Origin: Blastocatellia bacterium
Lineage (GTDB): Bacteria > Acidobacteriota > Blastocatellia > Pyrinomonadales > Pyrinomonadaceae
DNA length: 64,000 nt
Direction of reading: 5' to 3'
Assembly: GCA_016789265.1 (NCBI GenBank)
Contig: JAEUQK010000010.1
Coordinates: 62,001-126,000, forward strand
How positions within the stretch are numbered: position 1 is the stretch's first letter; the number at the start of each line of letters is the position of its first letter. Under the pieces are notes generated by a model. The model did no database searches. It had not been told where the DNA came from and was given only the letters and a program-made list of their open reading frames with translations. Shown here one piece after another: positions 42,054 through 52,913 of this stretch. The position numbers were made by a program, and so were the translations under genes.

Positions 42054-42539
42054 TCATTTTTCCAATCGGTCCTTTGCCCGCTGAATGAAAACCTTGATCA
42101 TCTCAGTGATCTTTTTGCTCATTTCGGTACTTATAAGGCTTTCGCCCGCAAGTCCGGCGAGCATATGTAGCTCTCGAGCGGACTTTCGGCGAAGTTCTAC
42201 CATCTGCGAAAAATGGATCATCGTCTGGTTTTTTGCTTTTTCAAAGAAATCAGCGGAGAACCTCAGGAAGTTCTGCGTTTCGCGGGCAACCGGAAACCAT
42301 TCGATCCGCTCGTCGGAATTTTCTGCGAGTTCGACCGCAAACTTCTGCATCATCGTCCCGACATAAGGAATTTCCGCCTCTATCTTCCAGTGTGCGATGC
42401 CTTTCGCATCGGTATGAATGGCAGTAATGCCCGGCATTAGATCGGCAAAGTTGGAAAGGTCGGCGAAGAACTCTCTAACGCGATCCGCGCTCGACTTGAT
42501 TTCTATGTTGTCGCTGTATCCTGCCTTAACTGTAAACAT
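42054..42539 (-). CDS. SRPBCC-family (polyketide cyclase/START-like) protein
   Basis: This 161-aa protein has the SRPBCC pattern: ADRVREFFADLSNFADLMPGI near the start, a middle W-x-x-E and a long C-terminal helix (MSKKITEMIKVFIQRAKDRLEK). These helix-grip proteins bind hydrophobic ligands or act as lipid/quinone chaperones (CoxG and cyclase/dehydrase types). It is 10 bases downstream of the M14 peptidase gene and shares its terminator. Confidence 0.8.
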   Translation of the reverse strand: MFTVKAGYSDNIEIKSSADRVREFFADLSNFADLMPGITAIHTDAKGIAHWKIEAEIPYVGTMMQKFAVELAENSDERIEWFPVARETQNFLRFSADFFEKAKNQTMIHFSQMVELRRKSARELHMLAGLAGESLISTEMSKKITEMIKVFIQRAKDRLEK

Positions 42540-42549
42540 AAAACTCTAA

Positions 42550-45369
42550 TTAGAATACACCATTGAAAAGGACGGCGTTGAAAAAAGGCCTCGTATTCGC
42601 CCGCGTCATTCCACGGAAGAACGGATCTTCGGCAAATATCACCACGTGACCGCCGCCCATCGATTCATCAATTACGTAAGCGGTTCCTTTCAATAATCTC
42701 TCCGTGTTTCCTTCCCACACAAATCCTGAGACGGTCAACGGACGTTTCGGGTTGGCATCGAAAACCAAAGCGTTCGTACCTTCCTTTGAATATCGGAAAA
42801 AGTATCCGTTCGCGAGCAATACGGACATCTCATCGCGATCCACGCCGTAGGTCATATAGGTAGTGCGGTCGACTGTAGCCCGAAACATTGCACCGGCCAG
42901 TGCTTCGGGAACTTTGTTTGCATTTGCCGAAGGAGACGCGATCGGCGGCAACTGCTGCCCGACGCCTTCCGCTTTGTCGGATTTGAGTTCCATCGCCGGA
43001 GTCGGTTCCGGTTTGGCACCCGGCGTGGGGGTCGGTGACGGCTTTGTTTCTTTGTCGTCCTCGGCAGCCTTGCCTTTCTGATCGTCGTCGTCGCTACCGA
43101 CGAGTTTTGCGGACGTAAGCCCAACGTCTTTTAACGCCGCGAAAACAGATGCACCGCTTAGCGTTATGATCGTGCCGCCCCCTGAGGCAAATTCCTTTAA
43201 CGCCGAGACTCCGCCGGTACCAAACGAACTCATGTAACGGCCCGCCGAGCCTTCGGGAATGATCAGGACGTTGTAGTCTTTCAATCCGCCGCCGCGGATC
43301 GTCCCTATCGTCATCGGCGTAAACTTTACACCGTACTTGTCGAACGTCCACCAGATGCCGCCGTAAGATTCCTGCGTAACGCCTTCATCCGCGGCGATCG
43401 CGATCTTTGGTTCGCGAAGCGAGATAACAGCCTCGCCGCCAACGCTTGTGTCACCTTCATCGGAAAAACCGGAATTGACCGCCGTCACATTGACTCCCAT
43501 TTCGCGTGCGTACTTGGCGACCGCGTCATGAATCCCTTCAGGGTTACGAGAAACCCGTATCACGAATGTCCCCGGCTTCCAGTTGCGGCCGCCGGCGTTC
43601 AACTGATGCGTAGCAACCGCAACTTTGAAGCCGTTTTGAAGCAGCCGCATCACCATCGCGCTCGTCGAATCGGTTTCATATGGAATGATATAAGAGATTG
43701 CGGCCCGGCCTGACACGTTTCCACGCTGAGCGTTCTCAAGATAAGTCGCATCTACAAGCGAACTCGAAACATTTGAGCTTTCTTCGGTCCACCATGCATC
43801 GATACCGAACGCCAGCGGAAGCGACCATGCCGTGATGTCGTAAAAACCATACTCTTCCTTGGGCTGGCCTTTTCCTCGCATCTGGTTTCGCTTGAACCGA
43901 GCCATGTTATCCTCGACGAACGCCTTGTCCTGCGGCGTGTCCGGTTCGAGGACCGACTTTATATATATACGCTGCGGCTGATCTAGATCGATGATGTATG
44001 AACCCGCAGGGAAAGTCTTTGACGCGGCTTTAGAATCTTTTTCAAGATATGTGTGTGCTGTTGACGAGGTGAATGAAGCGGACGCGACCTTGACCTCAAC
44101 ATTCGAGAGCTTCAGTATCTCGATCAGTTCCGCGGCTTTTGCGCGATCCGCGCTCGGGTCGATCACAACGCGCTTCATTTTTCCCGACGATGCCGCGGCC
44201 ACTCCTTTTGCTCGGAATTCGTAAAAGTCTTTTTGCCGTTCGGCTTTGTTTTTAGACGTCGTTTCGAGCGTCGTCATTGAGGCGACAAAGTGTTTTGCTA
44301 TCGATGAACGAAACGTCACGATCGTTCCGTCGTCGCGGGTCCAGCGCAAGCCTTTGAATCCGCCGCCGTCAGTCTCATATGTCATTCCGATCGCTCCGTT
44401 CAGGCTCGGATAGGTGTCCCAATAGCCCGGATAGAACGCGTCGAACACGTCGCGTACATAATAGTCCCACTTGTTCCGATCGAACGCCGCTGAGTTAGCC
44501 CGCCCGTACATTTCGAGCCATTTGTTATACGTCGGCTGCGGAAGATTGGGGTTGATGGGCAACGCGACTGGCGGGAAGAAATATTGCGAAGGCTGTCCGT
44601 GATGATCTACCGCCACCTGCGGGTTCCACTCCATATAAGCCTTCTGCATATTCCGCGATTCTTTTTGTGAGAACGTAAGCGTGTCGCGGTTCAGGTTAAA
44701 GCGGTAATGATTCACGCGTCCCCAGATCGCCCAAGGCTCGCGGTGTTCGATCGCGTTTCGGTTCGCGTCGCCTATCGCGACGGAGTTGTACCAAGTCGCG
44801 AACCGTTCGTGGCCGTCGGGGTTCTCGCCCGTTAAAACAAGCACGACCGTATTTTTCAAAATATCCAACGTCGCCGGCTCATTCGACGCGGCAAGCTGAT
44901 AAATGACTTGCATGAACGCCTCGAACGACGAAGATTCATTTCCGTGGATCGTGTAAGCCATCCACGCGATCGCCGGATTGTTGGCTGCGATCTGTGCCGC
45001 CTCGCTCGCGCTCGTTTTTCGCGGATCGGCGAGCCGCGCGTTCGCTGCCTTTATCTCGTCAAGACGCGCGATGTTCTCCGGCGCCGAGATCGCGACCAGA
45101 TGCTGCATTCTGTGCTCGTTCGTCGTGCCGATGTCGAAGATCTTCACGCGATCAGGTGCCGCTGCCGCAATGGCATTGATCACCTGTTCCATCTGCGCGT
45201 ATGTCGTATGATGATCGCCGACGTCATATCGCAAAATGCTCTGCGGCCGCGGAACATTCGGACGGTAATCGCCGCGTGCATAAAAATCGAATTTCTCTTC
45301 GGTTTGAGCAGACACGCCTATCGCGGTAGCAAGACAGAAAGCGAGCAGCAGAAATTTGTTGATCTTCAT
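42550..45369 (-). CDS. M14-family zinc carboxypeptidase, large secreted form
   Basis: This 939-aa protein has a signal peptide (LLLAFCLATAIGVSAQ) and an M14 domain in the first ~380 residues. Zinc ligands are His142 and Glu145 in HGNESSSFEA, and a later His in VDHHGQPS. The catalytic Glu is in MTYETDGGG. The remaining ~550 residues form additional domains, including a low-complexity Pro/Thr/Lys linker (about 770-790, PSPTPTPGAKPEPTP) and a C-terminal beta-domain ending FNAVLFNGVF. It hydrolyses peptides from the C-terminus or is a cell-wall peptidase. SRPBCC follows. No start ambiguity. Confidence 0.93.
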   Translation of the reverse strand: MKINKFLLLAFCLATAIGVSAQTEEKFDFYARGDYRPNVPRPQSILRYDVGDHHTTYAQMEQVINAIAAAAPDRVKIFDIGTTNEHRMQHLVAISAPENIARLDEIKAANARLADPRKTSASEAAQIAANNPAIAWMAYTIHGNESSSFEAFMQVIYQLAASNEPATLDILKNTVVLVLTGENPDGHERFATWYNSVAIGDANRNAIEHREPWAIWGRVNHYRFNLNRDTLTFSQKESRNMQKAYMEWNPQVAVDHHGQPSQYFFPPVALPINPNLPQPTYNKWLEMYGRANSAAFDRNKWDYYVRDVFDAFYPGYWDTYPSLNGAIGMTYETDGGGFKGLRWTRDDGTIVTFRSSIAKHFVASMTTLETTSKNKAERQKDFYEFRAKGVAAASSGKMKRVVIDPSADRAKAAELIEILKLSNVEVKVASASFTSSTAHTYLEKDSKAASKTFPAGSYIIDLDQPQRIYIKSVLEPDTPQDKAFVEDNMARFKRNQMRGKGQPKEEYGFYDITAWSLPLAFGIDAWWTEESSNVSSSLVDATYLENAQRGNVSGRAAISYIIPYETDSTSAMVMRLLQNGFKVAVATHQLNAGGRNWKPGTFVIRVSRNPEGIHDAVAKYAREMGVNVTAVNSGFSDEGDTSVGGEAVISLREPKIAIAADEGVTQESYGGIWWTFDKYGVKFTPMTIGTIRGGGLKDYNVLIIPEGSAGRYMSSFGTGGVSALKEFASGGGTIITLSGASVFAALKDVGLTSAKLVGSDDDDQKGKAAEDDKETKPSPTPTPGAKPEPTPAMELKSDKAEGVGQQLPPIASPSANANKVPEALAGAMFRATVDRTTYMTYGVDRDEMSVLLANGYFFRYSKEGTNALVFDANPKRPLTVSGFVWEGNTERLLKGTAYVIDESMGGGHVVIFAEDPFFRGMTRANTRPFFNAVLFNGVF

Positions 45370-45478
45370 TTGTTAAAAAAGGAAAAGCGAACCGGTTTGC
45401 TGAACTTTACGGAAATCGCGCAAAAAAAGTTTGGAATTTACCGCTCCGTTCGGTTAGTATTTTGATTCTAAACTCACA

Positions 45479-45703
45479 GTGCAGAACTCGCAAAAACCGA
45501 TGGAAGCTTTTAGCAGCCTGAGACAATGCCCACGATGCAACGCGATGAAGATGGCGGACTATGAGGAACTCAACGACGACCAGCATTTCCTAATTGATCG
45601 CCTGCCGGATTTCGAAGACCTTTCTGGTTCCGAGATCCGCCGCTCGCGTTTCTGTACCAAATGCTGGTTTCGCGAATCGCTTCAGATAGAACAGACAGCC
45701 TGA
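45479..45703 (+). CDS. Small zinc-ribbon-like protein
   Basis: This is a 74-aa protein (GTG 45479, or 67 aa from ATG 45500). Paired cysteines CPRCNAMK and CTKCWFRE make a four-cysteine zinc ribbon enclosing an acidic segment (YEELNDDQHFLIDRLPDFEDL). Short zinc ribbons of this kind bind nucleic acid or protein partners. Coding is supported by the conserved cysteine pairs but no family is named. Weak ribosome site. Confidence 0.55.
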   Translation: MQNSQKPMEAFSSLRQCPRCNAMKMADYEELNDDQHFLIDRLPDFEDLSGSEIRRSRFCTKCWFRESLQIEQTA

Positions 45704-45773
45704 ATCTAGTTTCGACGCAACGCTGTGCGGAAAAGCTTTGCGTTTCCGGGCCCACCTTCTTGATCCGGCAGCC

Positions 45774-46160
45774 CTATCTCAACAGCCATTCGACTGCTTC
45801 TTTTTCTTCGGTAAATACTTTTAGGTCAAGCCCGCGGTTTTCGGCGATCACCACGTTGGTACCGGTTGGGTCGAGCTGTTCGGGCCGGTCGATCTCGGCG
45901 ATCCTCAATTTCCCGCGTGAGATGTTTGCCCAGCGGTCGATGCCGTGGTAGCGATCGGCGAGCCTAGGCGGCTTAAAGCCTGTGAGGCCGGTCGCATCGA
46001 GAAGCAGACGCTTCACATCGTTTTCGACGCAATAGTTCATGGCCGTTTCGACCATTTTGAGCGCTGTTTCAAACGAAACCATAGCCTCGGGCCGATAAAC
46101 AGCATAGTCTTTTTCGACCACCAAAAATGCTGGCAAGCTGTGCGGAGCGTCTGTGGGCAT
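45774..46160 (-). CDS. STAS/SpoIIAA-like cytosolic protein
   Basis: This 128-aa single-domain protein has the alternation of strands and helices of STAS/SpoIIAA-like proteins: KRLLLDATGLTGF after a helix, and RIAEIDRPEQLDPTGTNVVIAENRGL. No phosphorylatable Ser context is obvious. Function is unknown; it may be a regulatory or lipid-binding fold. It stands alone between convergent small genes. Confidence 0.65.
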   Translation of the reverse strand: MPTDAPHSLPAFLVVEKDYAVYRPEAMVSFETALKMVETAMNYCVENDVKRLLLDATGLTGFKPPRLADRYHGIDRWANISRGKLRIAEIDRPEQLDPTGTNVVIAENRGLDLKVFTEEKEAVEWLLR

Positions 46161-46403
46161 TAGGCCATTCTACCTAACCCAAATGGTGCATTCAACCTAC
46201 CTACCGACTTGACGCAGGATGCAGGACCAAACTATTGAGGTGCGGCTGACGACTGGGGTATCGCGCGAAAACGCCCCGAATGTCTCCAACTAACATCCGG
46301 GGCCTTACTATGAGCTGAAGACCACTGAGGAGGACAGTCTTCAAGGTTAAGCTACTATCGAGTGTGGGGCCGCAATGTGACGGCGGTCACCGATGATTGT
46401 GCA
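46161..46403. other. Intergenic hairpin region
   Basis: This ~240-base gap holds a terminator (46268-46303) and a second hairpin, TGAAGAC/GTCTTCA (46316-46343). No ORF supported. Confidence 0.6.
46268..46303 (-). terminator. Terminator-like hairpin
   Basis: GCCCCG-A-ATGT pairs with ACAT-C-CGGGGC over a 9-base loop with one internal mismatch. On the minus strand it is followed by GTTTTC. It lies ~100 bases after the stop of the 46404-47279 gene. Confidence 0.6.
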
Positions 46404-47279
46404 TTATGGCGTCATGTTCACGCCGAAGTCGAAAAACTTTGAACCGATGCCGGCGTTCACGTTCGAATTACCGGAATTCACCAGGTAAAAGCCGTATTCG
46501 CCCTTCTTAAGGTCGATTCCGGGTGTGATGCGGAAAATTCCGTTGCCGAGGTCTTCCGCTTTTAGCGGAACGACGTATTCATCCGACAATCCGCCTTTGC
46601 CGCCCCAAGAATTGGTCTTTGATATAGTGACCTCGCGGTTGTCGCTTCGCTGGTTGAAACGCACAAGCGTGAATTCATTCGGCGAAGAGGGAATACCGCT
46701 CGCGGTATTAAGGCCGCCGCTGCTCGTGTCGAGATAGAAATAGAAAACGGGCTGAGTCGTCTTTAACTGAAGGTTTGCGCTGCGTCCCGGCAGGTTGGCT
46801 TTTGTCTTTACCTTGCCGAGGCCGAACGGCGTGATCGACGCCGTGAACGCTCCACCCGTTCGGTTCTGTCCCGACACGTTCGGCTGCAGCTGTGTCATTT
46901 TCCGCTGGCCGTCGGTCTCTTCATAGAAATAAATTCCGTAGCCGTGTTTCGACATCGGATCGTTCGGGTCGCCAACAGCCCCCGCAGGTGCTGCACCCGA
47001 CGTTGACTGCGCGGACTTTCCGCTCTTGGCTTCCAGCATGGCGGCGACCACATCATCGCCGACGCCGGCCTGTTTAAGCTTGATGAGTGCGTCTGTGGAC
47101 AGATCGAAGTTCGTTTTCGAAGTGCGGATCTTTCCGATAACAATGGAACCCGCCAATCCCGCCTTGGTAAGCGAGATGACTTCGTCGTTCGTCATCGTTT
47201 CGTCCTGTGCGCTTGCCGCAAACGACGCGGTAAGCATCAACGCAAGGGTGACAACGGACACAAATATCTTGTTCTTCAT
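46404..47279 (-). CDS. Secreted protein with N-terminal helical domain, unknown function
   Basis: This 291-aa protein has a signal peptide (VSVVTLALMLTASFAASAQ). A small helical domain follows (VISLTKAGLAGSIVIGKIRTSKTNFDLSTDALIKLKQAGVGDDVVAAMLE), which resembles repeats found in acidobacterial secreted proteins that pair with a sortase- or peptidase-like function. A serine-rich linker and a beta-rich C-terminal domain follow. It is last in an apparent operon with the VWFA-related protein (53-base gap). Exact role unknown. Confidence 0.7.
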   Translation of the reverse strand: MKNKIFVSVVTLALMLTASFAASAQDETMTNDEVISLTKAGLAGSIVIGKIRTSKTNFDLSTDALIKLKQAGVGDDVVAAMLEAKSGKSAQSTSGAAPAGAVGDPNDPMSKHGYGIYFYEETDGQRKMTQLQPNVSGQNRTGGAFTASITPFGLGKVKTKANLPGRSANLQLKTTQPVFYFYLDTSSGGLNTASGIPSSPNEFTLVRFNQRSDNREVTISKTNSWGGKGGLSDEYVVPLKAEDLGNGIFRITPGIDLKKGEYGFYLVNSGNSNVNAGIGSKFFDFGVNMTP

Positions 47280-47332
47280 ATATTGAGATCTCCTCGTATA
47301 GCATCCGTCCTTTTATAAATGGGAAAGCCGAT

Positions 47333-48421
47333 CTAGTTCGGACGAGCGGTAAACACATCGCGCGTACGGATCGTAAGATTCGGACGGTAAATTCTAACTT
47401 TTAGGGTGTACGTAACGCCCGGGCGGCGTTCTTCGGTAGGATAATACCCTAAACTGTACGTTTTGCGAAGTTCGTCGGCGATGCGCGTGAACGCCGCATT
47501 CAAATTGGTCGTGGAATTTACCTTGAAAACGCGTCCGCCGGTCGCGTCGGACATCATGTCGAGGAACTCTCGGGCCTCTATGTAGTCCGTTTCGCGTTCG
47601 CCTCTGACACGCGGCCTTTCAAAAACGTACGGCCGGTCGTCGTCATCGTAACGTATCTCGGCGTCTTTTCGGCGATTTGTCTGAACATCATCATAGGTAT
47701 CGTACCGAAGCGTGTAAACGATAACGTCTTCTTCGCTGAACAGGTCTTTCAGGTCACGTGCCGTCACTTTTCCACTTGAGGTATCAACACCATCTGTCAA
47801 AAGCACGATCGCCTTTCTGCCGGGTACGTTTGCAAGCGGTTTGTTGACCGCAAGATCGAGGGAATCGTAAAGAGCCGTCCCGGAGCCGACCCTTGCGCCT
47901 TCGATCGCGAGCCTCAACACCTTTCGATCATTGGTCGGCGTGCAGAGAATTCGGGGTTTTTCGTCAAAGGCGATCACCGTAACCTTGTCGTTCAGCTTCA
48001 GTTGGGAAACGAAAAGCATTGCCGCCGACTGTATCTCGTTGAGTTTGAAAACCGTGGAATAACTCATGTCCAGCAGCAGCGCGACCGTGAACGGCTGATC
48101 GACACTCGAGAAATATGCGAGCTTTTGTTCGATACCATTTTCGTAAACACGAAATTCTGATTGTTTGAGGTCGGTAAGCGGCTTCGAGTCTTTCGATGTG
48201 ACGCGGACCGGTAGCGTCACAAGATCGGTCTCAACGCGGATCGTGTCGTCGTTAGTTTTTGGTACACCGGCGGAGTCCGTCGGTTTTCCTTTTTGTCGCG
48301 AGACACTCTCGGAATAACCGCCCAACCTTCCGGATTGCGCGAACAGGCTTTCCACGCTTACAAATAGCAATGCGAAAGCACAAAGAGCCGGAACAAAAGT
48401 TTTAAGTAATGAGGTGTTCAA
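47333..48421 (-). CDS. VWFA-related secreted protein (acidobacterial type)
   Basis: This 362-aa protein has a signal peptide (VPALCAFALLFVSVESLFAQ) and the 'VWFA-related, acidobacterial' arrangement: first a beta-rich segment VTSKDSKPLTDLKQSEFRVYENGIEQKLAYFS, then a von Willebrand A domain with an intact MIDAS DMSYST (DxSxS), the later Thr and Asp (LTDGVDTSSG), and a C-terminal RKTYSLGYYPTEERRPG. The domain binds proteins through a metal ion. These proteins are typical of Acidobacteriota. It follows glnE by 41 bases. Confidence 0.9.
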   Translation of the reverse strand: MNTSLLKTFVPALCAFALLFVSVESLFAQSGRLGGYSESVSRQKGKPTDSAGVPKTNDDTIRVETDLVTLPVRVTSKDSKPLTDLKQSEFRVYENGIEQKLAYFSSVDQPFTVALLLDMSYSTVFKLNEIQSAAMLFVSQLKLNDKVTVIAFDEKPRILCTPTNDRKVLRLAIEGARVGSGTALYDSLDLAVNKPLANVPGRKAIVLLTDGVDTSSGKVTARDLKDLFSEEDVIVYTLRYDTYDDVQTNRRKDAEIRYDDDDRPYVFERPRVRGERETDYIEAREFLDMMSDATGGRVFKVNSTTNLNAAFTRIADELRKTYSLGYYPTEERRPGVTYTLKVRIYRPNLTIRTRDVFTARPN

Positions 48422-48462
48422 ACAACACCATTATAGTTCGAATGAGAACGAGGGGCGAGATT

Positions 48463-51177
48463 TTATTTCGAAGCAAGGACCGATTCAAAGGCATCGCGTA
48501 TCGCTATGCGATGAACCGCAAGCTGCTGCATCAAAATTGTGGAGGCCTCAATTCCCATGCGTTCGGCGGCGAAATCGAGCGCCTTTGAATTTGTTGACGG
48601 CAGCAATGTCGATCGGCCGACGGTCAGCCGCAGTGAATGGTCAAGTTCTGAGAGGAATTCGTAGCCGGCGAGAAGGTCGGAATGTTCACCCTTGGTCAAT
48701 GAGCCATTTTCAAGCAGCATTTGCAATACAAAATCGCTGGAACGGTTTGCCGGATCATCCGAAATTCCATCGCGAAGCTGCAAGTATCGTATGGTGAAAT
48801 AAATATCGAGCATTCCGCCCGAGCCGTACTTGATGTCTATCTCGCCACGTCGGGTGCTAAGTGAACGTTCTTTCTCAAGTCTCAACCTCACACGTCGCGT
48901 TTCGTGGGCGAGATCTTCTCTTGGGATCGTTTTGGCCCGCTGGAGAATTATCTTCGTAATATGTTCCTCAGTTTCGGCGGCGAGTCGATGAACGCCGCCG
49001 GCGTTTCGTATCTTGAGAAACGCAAGCATCTCCCAGATCGCCGCCTCCGTCCGAACATATTCCGCAAACGATCTTCTAGAGATCGCCCCAGGGCCGTTAT
49101 TTCCGTAGGGACGCAAGCGAAGATCGACCCGATAGAGGCTTCCCTCCCGCGTTACACCTGAAAGTACGTTGACAAAGATCCCTACTGCCCGGCCGAAAAA
49201 CTCGGTGTCGGCTACTTTTCTCAAATTCGACGCGGAATCATCATAGACCATCACCAGATCAAGATCGGAATCATAATCTATGCCCGCCCCGCCGAGTTTA
49301 CCGAGACCCATGACGGCGAGTTCCAACGATTCGATCCTCATGCCAAATCGCTTTGCAAGCTCGTGTCGGGTGATGTCGAGCCCGGCGTTTATCGCAGCCT
49401 CGGCGAGCAATGTCTGCCGGCGTTTCGATTCTCGGGTCGAGATGGAACGCGCTGCATCCAATGCCGCGATCTCAACGATCAGACGAAACCATTGTGTACG
49501 AAGTGCCGCAAGCCGGATACCTAATTCATTTCGCTCTTTCACTGCGTCAAACAGAATGCTGCGAAAGTCACGCTCAGTTTTCGCGTCAGCCTCGATCTCA
49601 TCTAGCGCGTTGTGTGCCTGCAAGAGCGAAGCGAACTTCGGTGAAACGGAGATCAGTTTTTCTACAAGGCTGTTTGTTGCGGAAAATCCGACTGGTTTAT
49701 TGATCGATATTCCGGCATTGTCGTCAACCGAAACGATCTTGCCTGGTTTGATCCTGCGATCTTCGTTAATTGACGCATCGCCGAATGCCGCCGATTCAAT
49801 GTTCTCGTCGGAAAATACTCGCCTGAAAATGCCGTGGACGTCCGAGGTGTGTCGTTCAAGTGTTGCGTCGAAATCGTCTAGGTTCGTAAATCGCATTCGA
49901 CGTGCGATCATCGCTCGTCTTATGGTATCGCTCGGAACGAGGTGGGTTTGAAGTCCGTGCTCCATCTGAAGAATGTGTTCGAGACGGCGTAAGAACTCAT
50001 AGGCATCATAAAGCAGTGTTAGTTCCTCTTTTGAAATGTGTTCTCGATCTGCAAGCCTTGAGAGGCTGATCAAAGTATGGCTGGCGCGGAGCCAGCGGTC
50101 GCGGCCGCCGTATGCAAGCTGAAGGGCCTGCGCTATGAATTCGATCTCCCGAATGCCGCCTTTACCCAATTTCGCGTCAAATCCTTTTTCGCTGTTGTGC
50201 TCCCAGTCGATCTTCTGTTTCGAACGTCTGACGCTTCCCAGAGCTGAGGCGATCGACTGTGATTCGGAAAAAACAGACGATTCGACCATTGCAAAGAAAC
50301 GTTCGAATAACTGAGCCTCACCGGCGCTCGTACGCGAACGGATCAGAACTTGTCGCTCCCAATCCGCCGCTTCGTTTCTGTAATATTCCGCCGTGTCCCT
50401 GACCGACATTGCCAGCGGGCCGACACGTCCGTGCGGACGCAGCCGGAGATCTACGCGATAGGTCGCGCCTTCGCCAGTTTGCTGGCCAATGATCCGAATA
50501 ATATGTTCGGCAAGCTTAATAAAGTACTCGCGGGCTGTGATCTGTCCTCGGCTGCCCGAACCCGATGTTTCTCCCTCGCCGGAATAGATGAACAAAAGAT
50601 CTATATCCGACGAGTAATTCAATTCCCTCGAACCGAGCTTGCCAAGTGAAACTACACAAATCTCTGCTAGTTTCTTTCTGCCATTTTCATCGATCTCAAA
50701 AGGAGCCCCATAACGGTTGTCCATCTCCTGACGAGCGATGCGTAACGCCGATTCAAGGACCGCATCGGCAAGGTTTGATACCTCTTCAGTGACTTCGGCG
50801 ATCGTTAATTGACGGCGGATATCGGCCAAATAGATCCGCAGAAGTTCACGTCGGCGGAATCTCGCAAAGCGTACATTAAGATCAAGCTGTGAATGTGTGA
50901 GCGAAAAGCGGGCTAGAGACTCAAGCATTTCTTCCTTCCCACGAACTCCGCGATCCACACGACGGCGGTTGAGCCACCAAAGATACTCCGGATTTTGAAG
51001 GATGGTCGTCGAAAGCAGCGGACTATATGAAACAAGGGTAAATGTGTCCGAAAGCAAGGCATCGTTCTTGAGGAGCTTTCGCGCGAGTAGAGGCTCATCA
51101 GTTGAAAGAAGCTCGAAGAAGCGAACCGCGGCCTCCGGGTCGGGCAGATCTCGAATTAAGTGCTCGGGAATGCTCAT
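48463..51177 (-). CDS. glnE: Glutamine synthetase adenylyltransferase/deadenylylase
   Basis: This 904-aa bifunctional enzyme adds and removes AMP on glutamine synthetase in response to nitrogen status. The two nucleotidyltransferase domains are visible: the N-terminal deadenylylase motif [17 protein letters not shown] and the C-terminal adenylylase motif [18 protein letters not shown]. Each retains the Asp pair. The linker has the regulatory-helix segment [16 protein letters not shown]. It is 4-base overlapped by the upstream sigma-54 activator gene, so translated together. The nearby glutamine synthetase is not in the window. Confidence 0.96.
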   Translation of the reverse strand: MSIPEHLIRDLPDPEAAVRFFELLSTDEPLLARKLLKNDALLSDTFTLVSYSPLLSTTILQNPEYLWWLNRRRVDRGVRGKEEMLESLARFSLTHSQLDLNVRFARFRRRELLRIYLADIRRQLTIAEVTEEVSNLADAVLESALRIARQEMDNRYGAPFEIDENGRKKLAEICVVSLGKLGSRELNYSSDIDLLFIYSGEGETSGSGSRGQITAREYFIKLAEHIIRIIGQQTGEGATYRVDLRLRPHGRVGPLAMSVRDTAEYYRNEAADWERQVLIRSRTSAGEAQLFERFFAMVESSVFSESQSIASALGSVRRSKQKIDWEHNSEKGFDAKLGKGGIREIEFIAQALQLAYGGRDRWLRASHTLISLSRLADREHISKEELTLLYDAYEFLRRLEHILQMEHGLQTHLVPSDTIRRAMIARRMRFTNLDDFDATLERHTSDVHGIFRRVFSDENIESAAFGDASINEDRRIKPGKIVSVDDNAGISINKPVGFSATNSLVEKLISVSPKFASLLQAHNALDEIEADAKTERDFRSILFDAVKERNELGIRLAALRTQWFRLIVEIAALDAARSISTRESKRRQTLLAEAAINAGLDITRHELAKRFGMRIESLELAVMGLGKLGGAGIDYDSDLDLVMVYDDSASNLRKVADTEFFGRAVGIFVNVLSGVTREGSLYRVDLRLRPYGNNGPGAISRRSFAEYVRTEAAIWEMLAFLKIRNAGGVHRLAAETEEHITKIILQRAKTIPREDLAHETRRVRLRLEKERSLSTRRGEIDIKYGSGGMLDIYFTIRYLQLRDGISDDPANRSSDFVLQMLLENGSLTKGEHSDLLAGYEFLSELDHSLRLTVGRSTLLPSTNSKALDFAAERMGIEASTILMQQLAVHRIAIRDAFESVLASK

Positions 51178-52676
51178 TTGCGAAATCGCATTGTATCAAT
51201 TCCGTATTTCTTTATCTTGTAGCCAAGAATGCGTTCTGTTGATTCAAGCTGGCGTGCCGCTCCGGCGACATTTCCACTGCTGGATTTCAGCGCGTCCTGG
51301 ATGAGGTCTCTTTCGAACGCTGCTACCGCAGAGGTCAATGTAAGGCGAGTTTCGGTGCCCGATACTTCCGCAGTCTGCAGGGAAGGCGGTAGATGGTGGC
51401 CGTGAATAACGTTGGTATCACAAACGATCACTGCTCGCTCGATAGCATTTTCAAGCTCGCGCACATTTCCCGGAAAGTGATAGCTCATCAACATATCAAT
51501 AGCCGAGGTCGCGATCCTGCGAATGCGCTTGTTGTACTCCGCTTCGTACTTTTCAAGAAAATGCTCGGCAAGAAGCAAGATGTCCGATTTTCTCTCGCGA
51601 AGTGGCGGAAGGAAAATGCTGAATACATTGAGTCGGTAATAGAGGTCTTCGCGAAATTCGCCCGTCGCGATCGCTTCTTCCAGATTCTTATTCGTTGCCG
51701 TAATGAGTCGAATATTCGTTTTGATCGTTTCGCTTCCGCCAAGACGCTCGAATTCACGCTCCTGCAATACTCGAAGAAGCTTGATCTGAGTTTGGAGAGG
51801 AAGGTCGCCAATTTCATCGAGGAAAAGTGTTCCGCCGTCAGCCATCTCAAAACGGCCTTTTTTGAAACGGTCCGCACCCGTAAAGGCACCTTTTTCGTGT
51901 CCAAACAACTCTGATTCGATCAAGGTGTCGGGCAACGCAGCACAATTTATCTTTATCAATGGTCGTTTGCTTCGAAGACTGTTGTAGTGGATCGCATTAG
52001 CGATCATCTCTTTTCCGGTTCCGCTTTCGCCACGAAGCAGAACAGTCGCATTTGATCGTGCAACCTGCGAGATCTGTTCGTAAACCTGCCGCATTGCGCC
52101 GGAATTGCCAACAAGGTGAGAGAACTCATATTTTTCTTTGAGCTCCTGCTTTAGGTGCAGGTTCTCTTCACGCAGCTTTTCGCGTTCGCCCATCACAGCA
52201 TGCTCAACGCGAAAGTTCTGAGCGATAACTGCCGCAAGGATCCGGATCGATGATAGTACTACATCGATTCGACGTCCCTCACTGTCAAGCTCGAATCCTA
52301 TCAACCCCAAAACCTTTCGGCCGATGTTGATCCGGGCGATCGCAAGTTGTGAGTCGGCTTCCAGCTCGAGTTGTCTTAGATCGGGATCGTTGCGGATCTC
52401 AACTGTGACGACCGGTTCATTTCCGTCAATGACCTGCTTCCAGATGGTCAGATCCGACAGCGACTCCAATCTTCGAAATCCGGCAGGGGAAAATCCGGTG
52501 ACCGCCGCTAGTCGAATCTTGTCCGATTCACCCGAAGCAACAAAAACCAGTGAACGCGGGGCACCAATCGCAAAGGCTGCGGTTTCAAGGATCAGGTTCA
52601 GATTCAAGGGGCGATTGACATTTTCGACAATTGTTTCACAAACCCTCGTCAATGCAGTTAAAATGTCGTTTTCCAT
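51174..52676 (-). CDS. Sigma-54-dependent activator with N-terminal GAF domain (NifA/NorR-like)
   Basis: This 500-aa protein has no receiver domain. Its N-terminal ~160 residues are a GAF-type sensory domain, then a helical linker. The AAA+ domain has Walker A GESGTGKE (about 216-223) and the intact sigma-54 loop GAFTGA (263-268). The Fis-type helix-turn-helix ([28 protein letters not shown]) is close in pattern to the NifA family. It directly precedes glnE with a 4-base overlap, suggesting nitrogen control. The ligand of GAF is unknown. It could also act at the sigma-54 promoters found here. Confidence 0.93.
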   Translation of the reverse strand: MENDILTALTRVCETIVENVNRPLNLNLILETAAFAIGAPRSLVFVASGESDKIRLAAVTGFSPAGFRRLESLSDLTIWKQVIDGNEPVVTVEIRNDPDLRQLELEADSQLAIARINIGRKVLGLIGFELDSEGRRIDVVLSSIRILAAVIAQNFRVEHAVMGEREKLREENLHLKQELKEKYEFSHLVGNSGAMRQVYEQISQVARSNATVLLRGESGTGKEMIANAIHYNSLRSKRPLIKINCAALPDTLIESELFGHEKGAFTGADRFKKGRFEMADGGTLFLDEIGDLPLQTQIKLLRVLQEREFERLGGSETIKTNIRLITATNKNLEEAIATGEFREDLYYRLNVFSIFLPPLRERKSDILLLAEHFLEKYEAEYNKRIRRIATSAIDMLMSYHFPGNVRELENAIERAVIVCDTNVIHGHHLPPSLQTAEVSGTETRLTLTSAVAAFERDLIQDALKSSSGNVAGAARQLESTERILGYKIKKYGIDTMRFRK

Positions 52677-52913
52677 TAGTTACATTTATGTAGTCTCAAA
52701 ACGCCGTACGATCATCTTAAGATCGGTAATTGCCTCATTCAGGAGTTCCACACAATTCGATTTGATTATTTGGCCCAAAAACCAGGTCAATAACAAAATA
52801 TCCTACAAAAGTGTAACTACTTAATATTCTGTGAACAATTCGGGTTTCTTATTTTGGTATCTTATCGAAGAAATGCTGTAACTCGGAATTGTCGGGGTTA
52901 CAATAGTCGAGAT

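Noticed and set aside
49280..49951. 223-codon plus-strand frame inside glnE
   Set aside because: Serine/Arg-rich antisense translation of glnE with no start signals.
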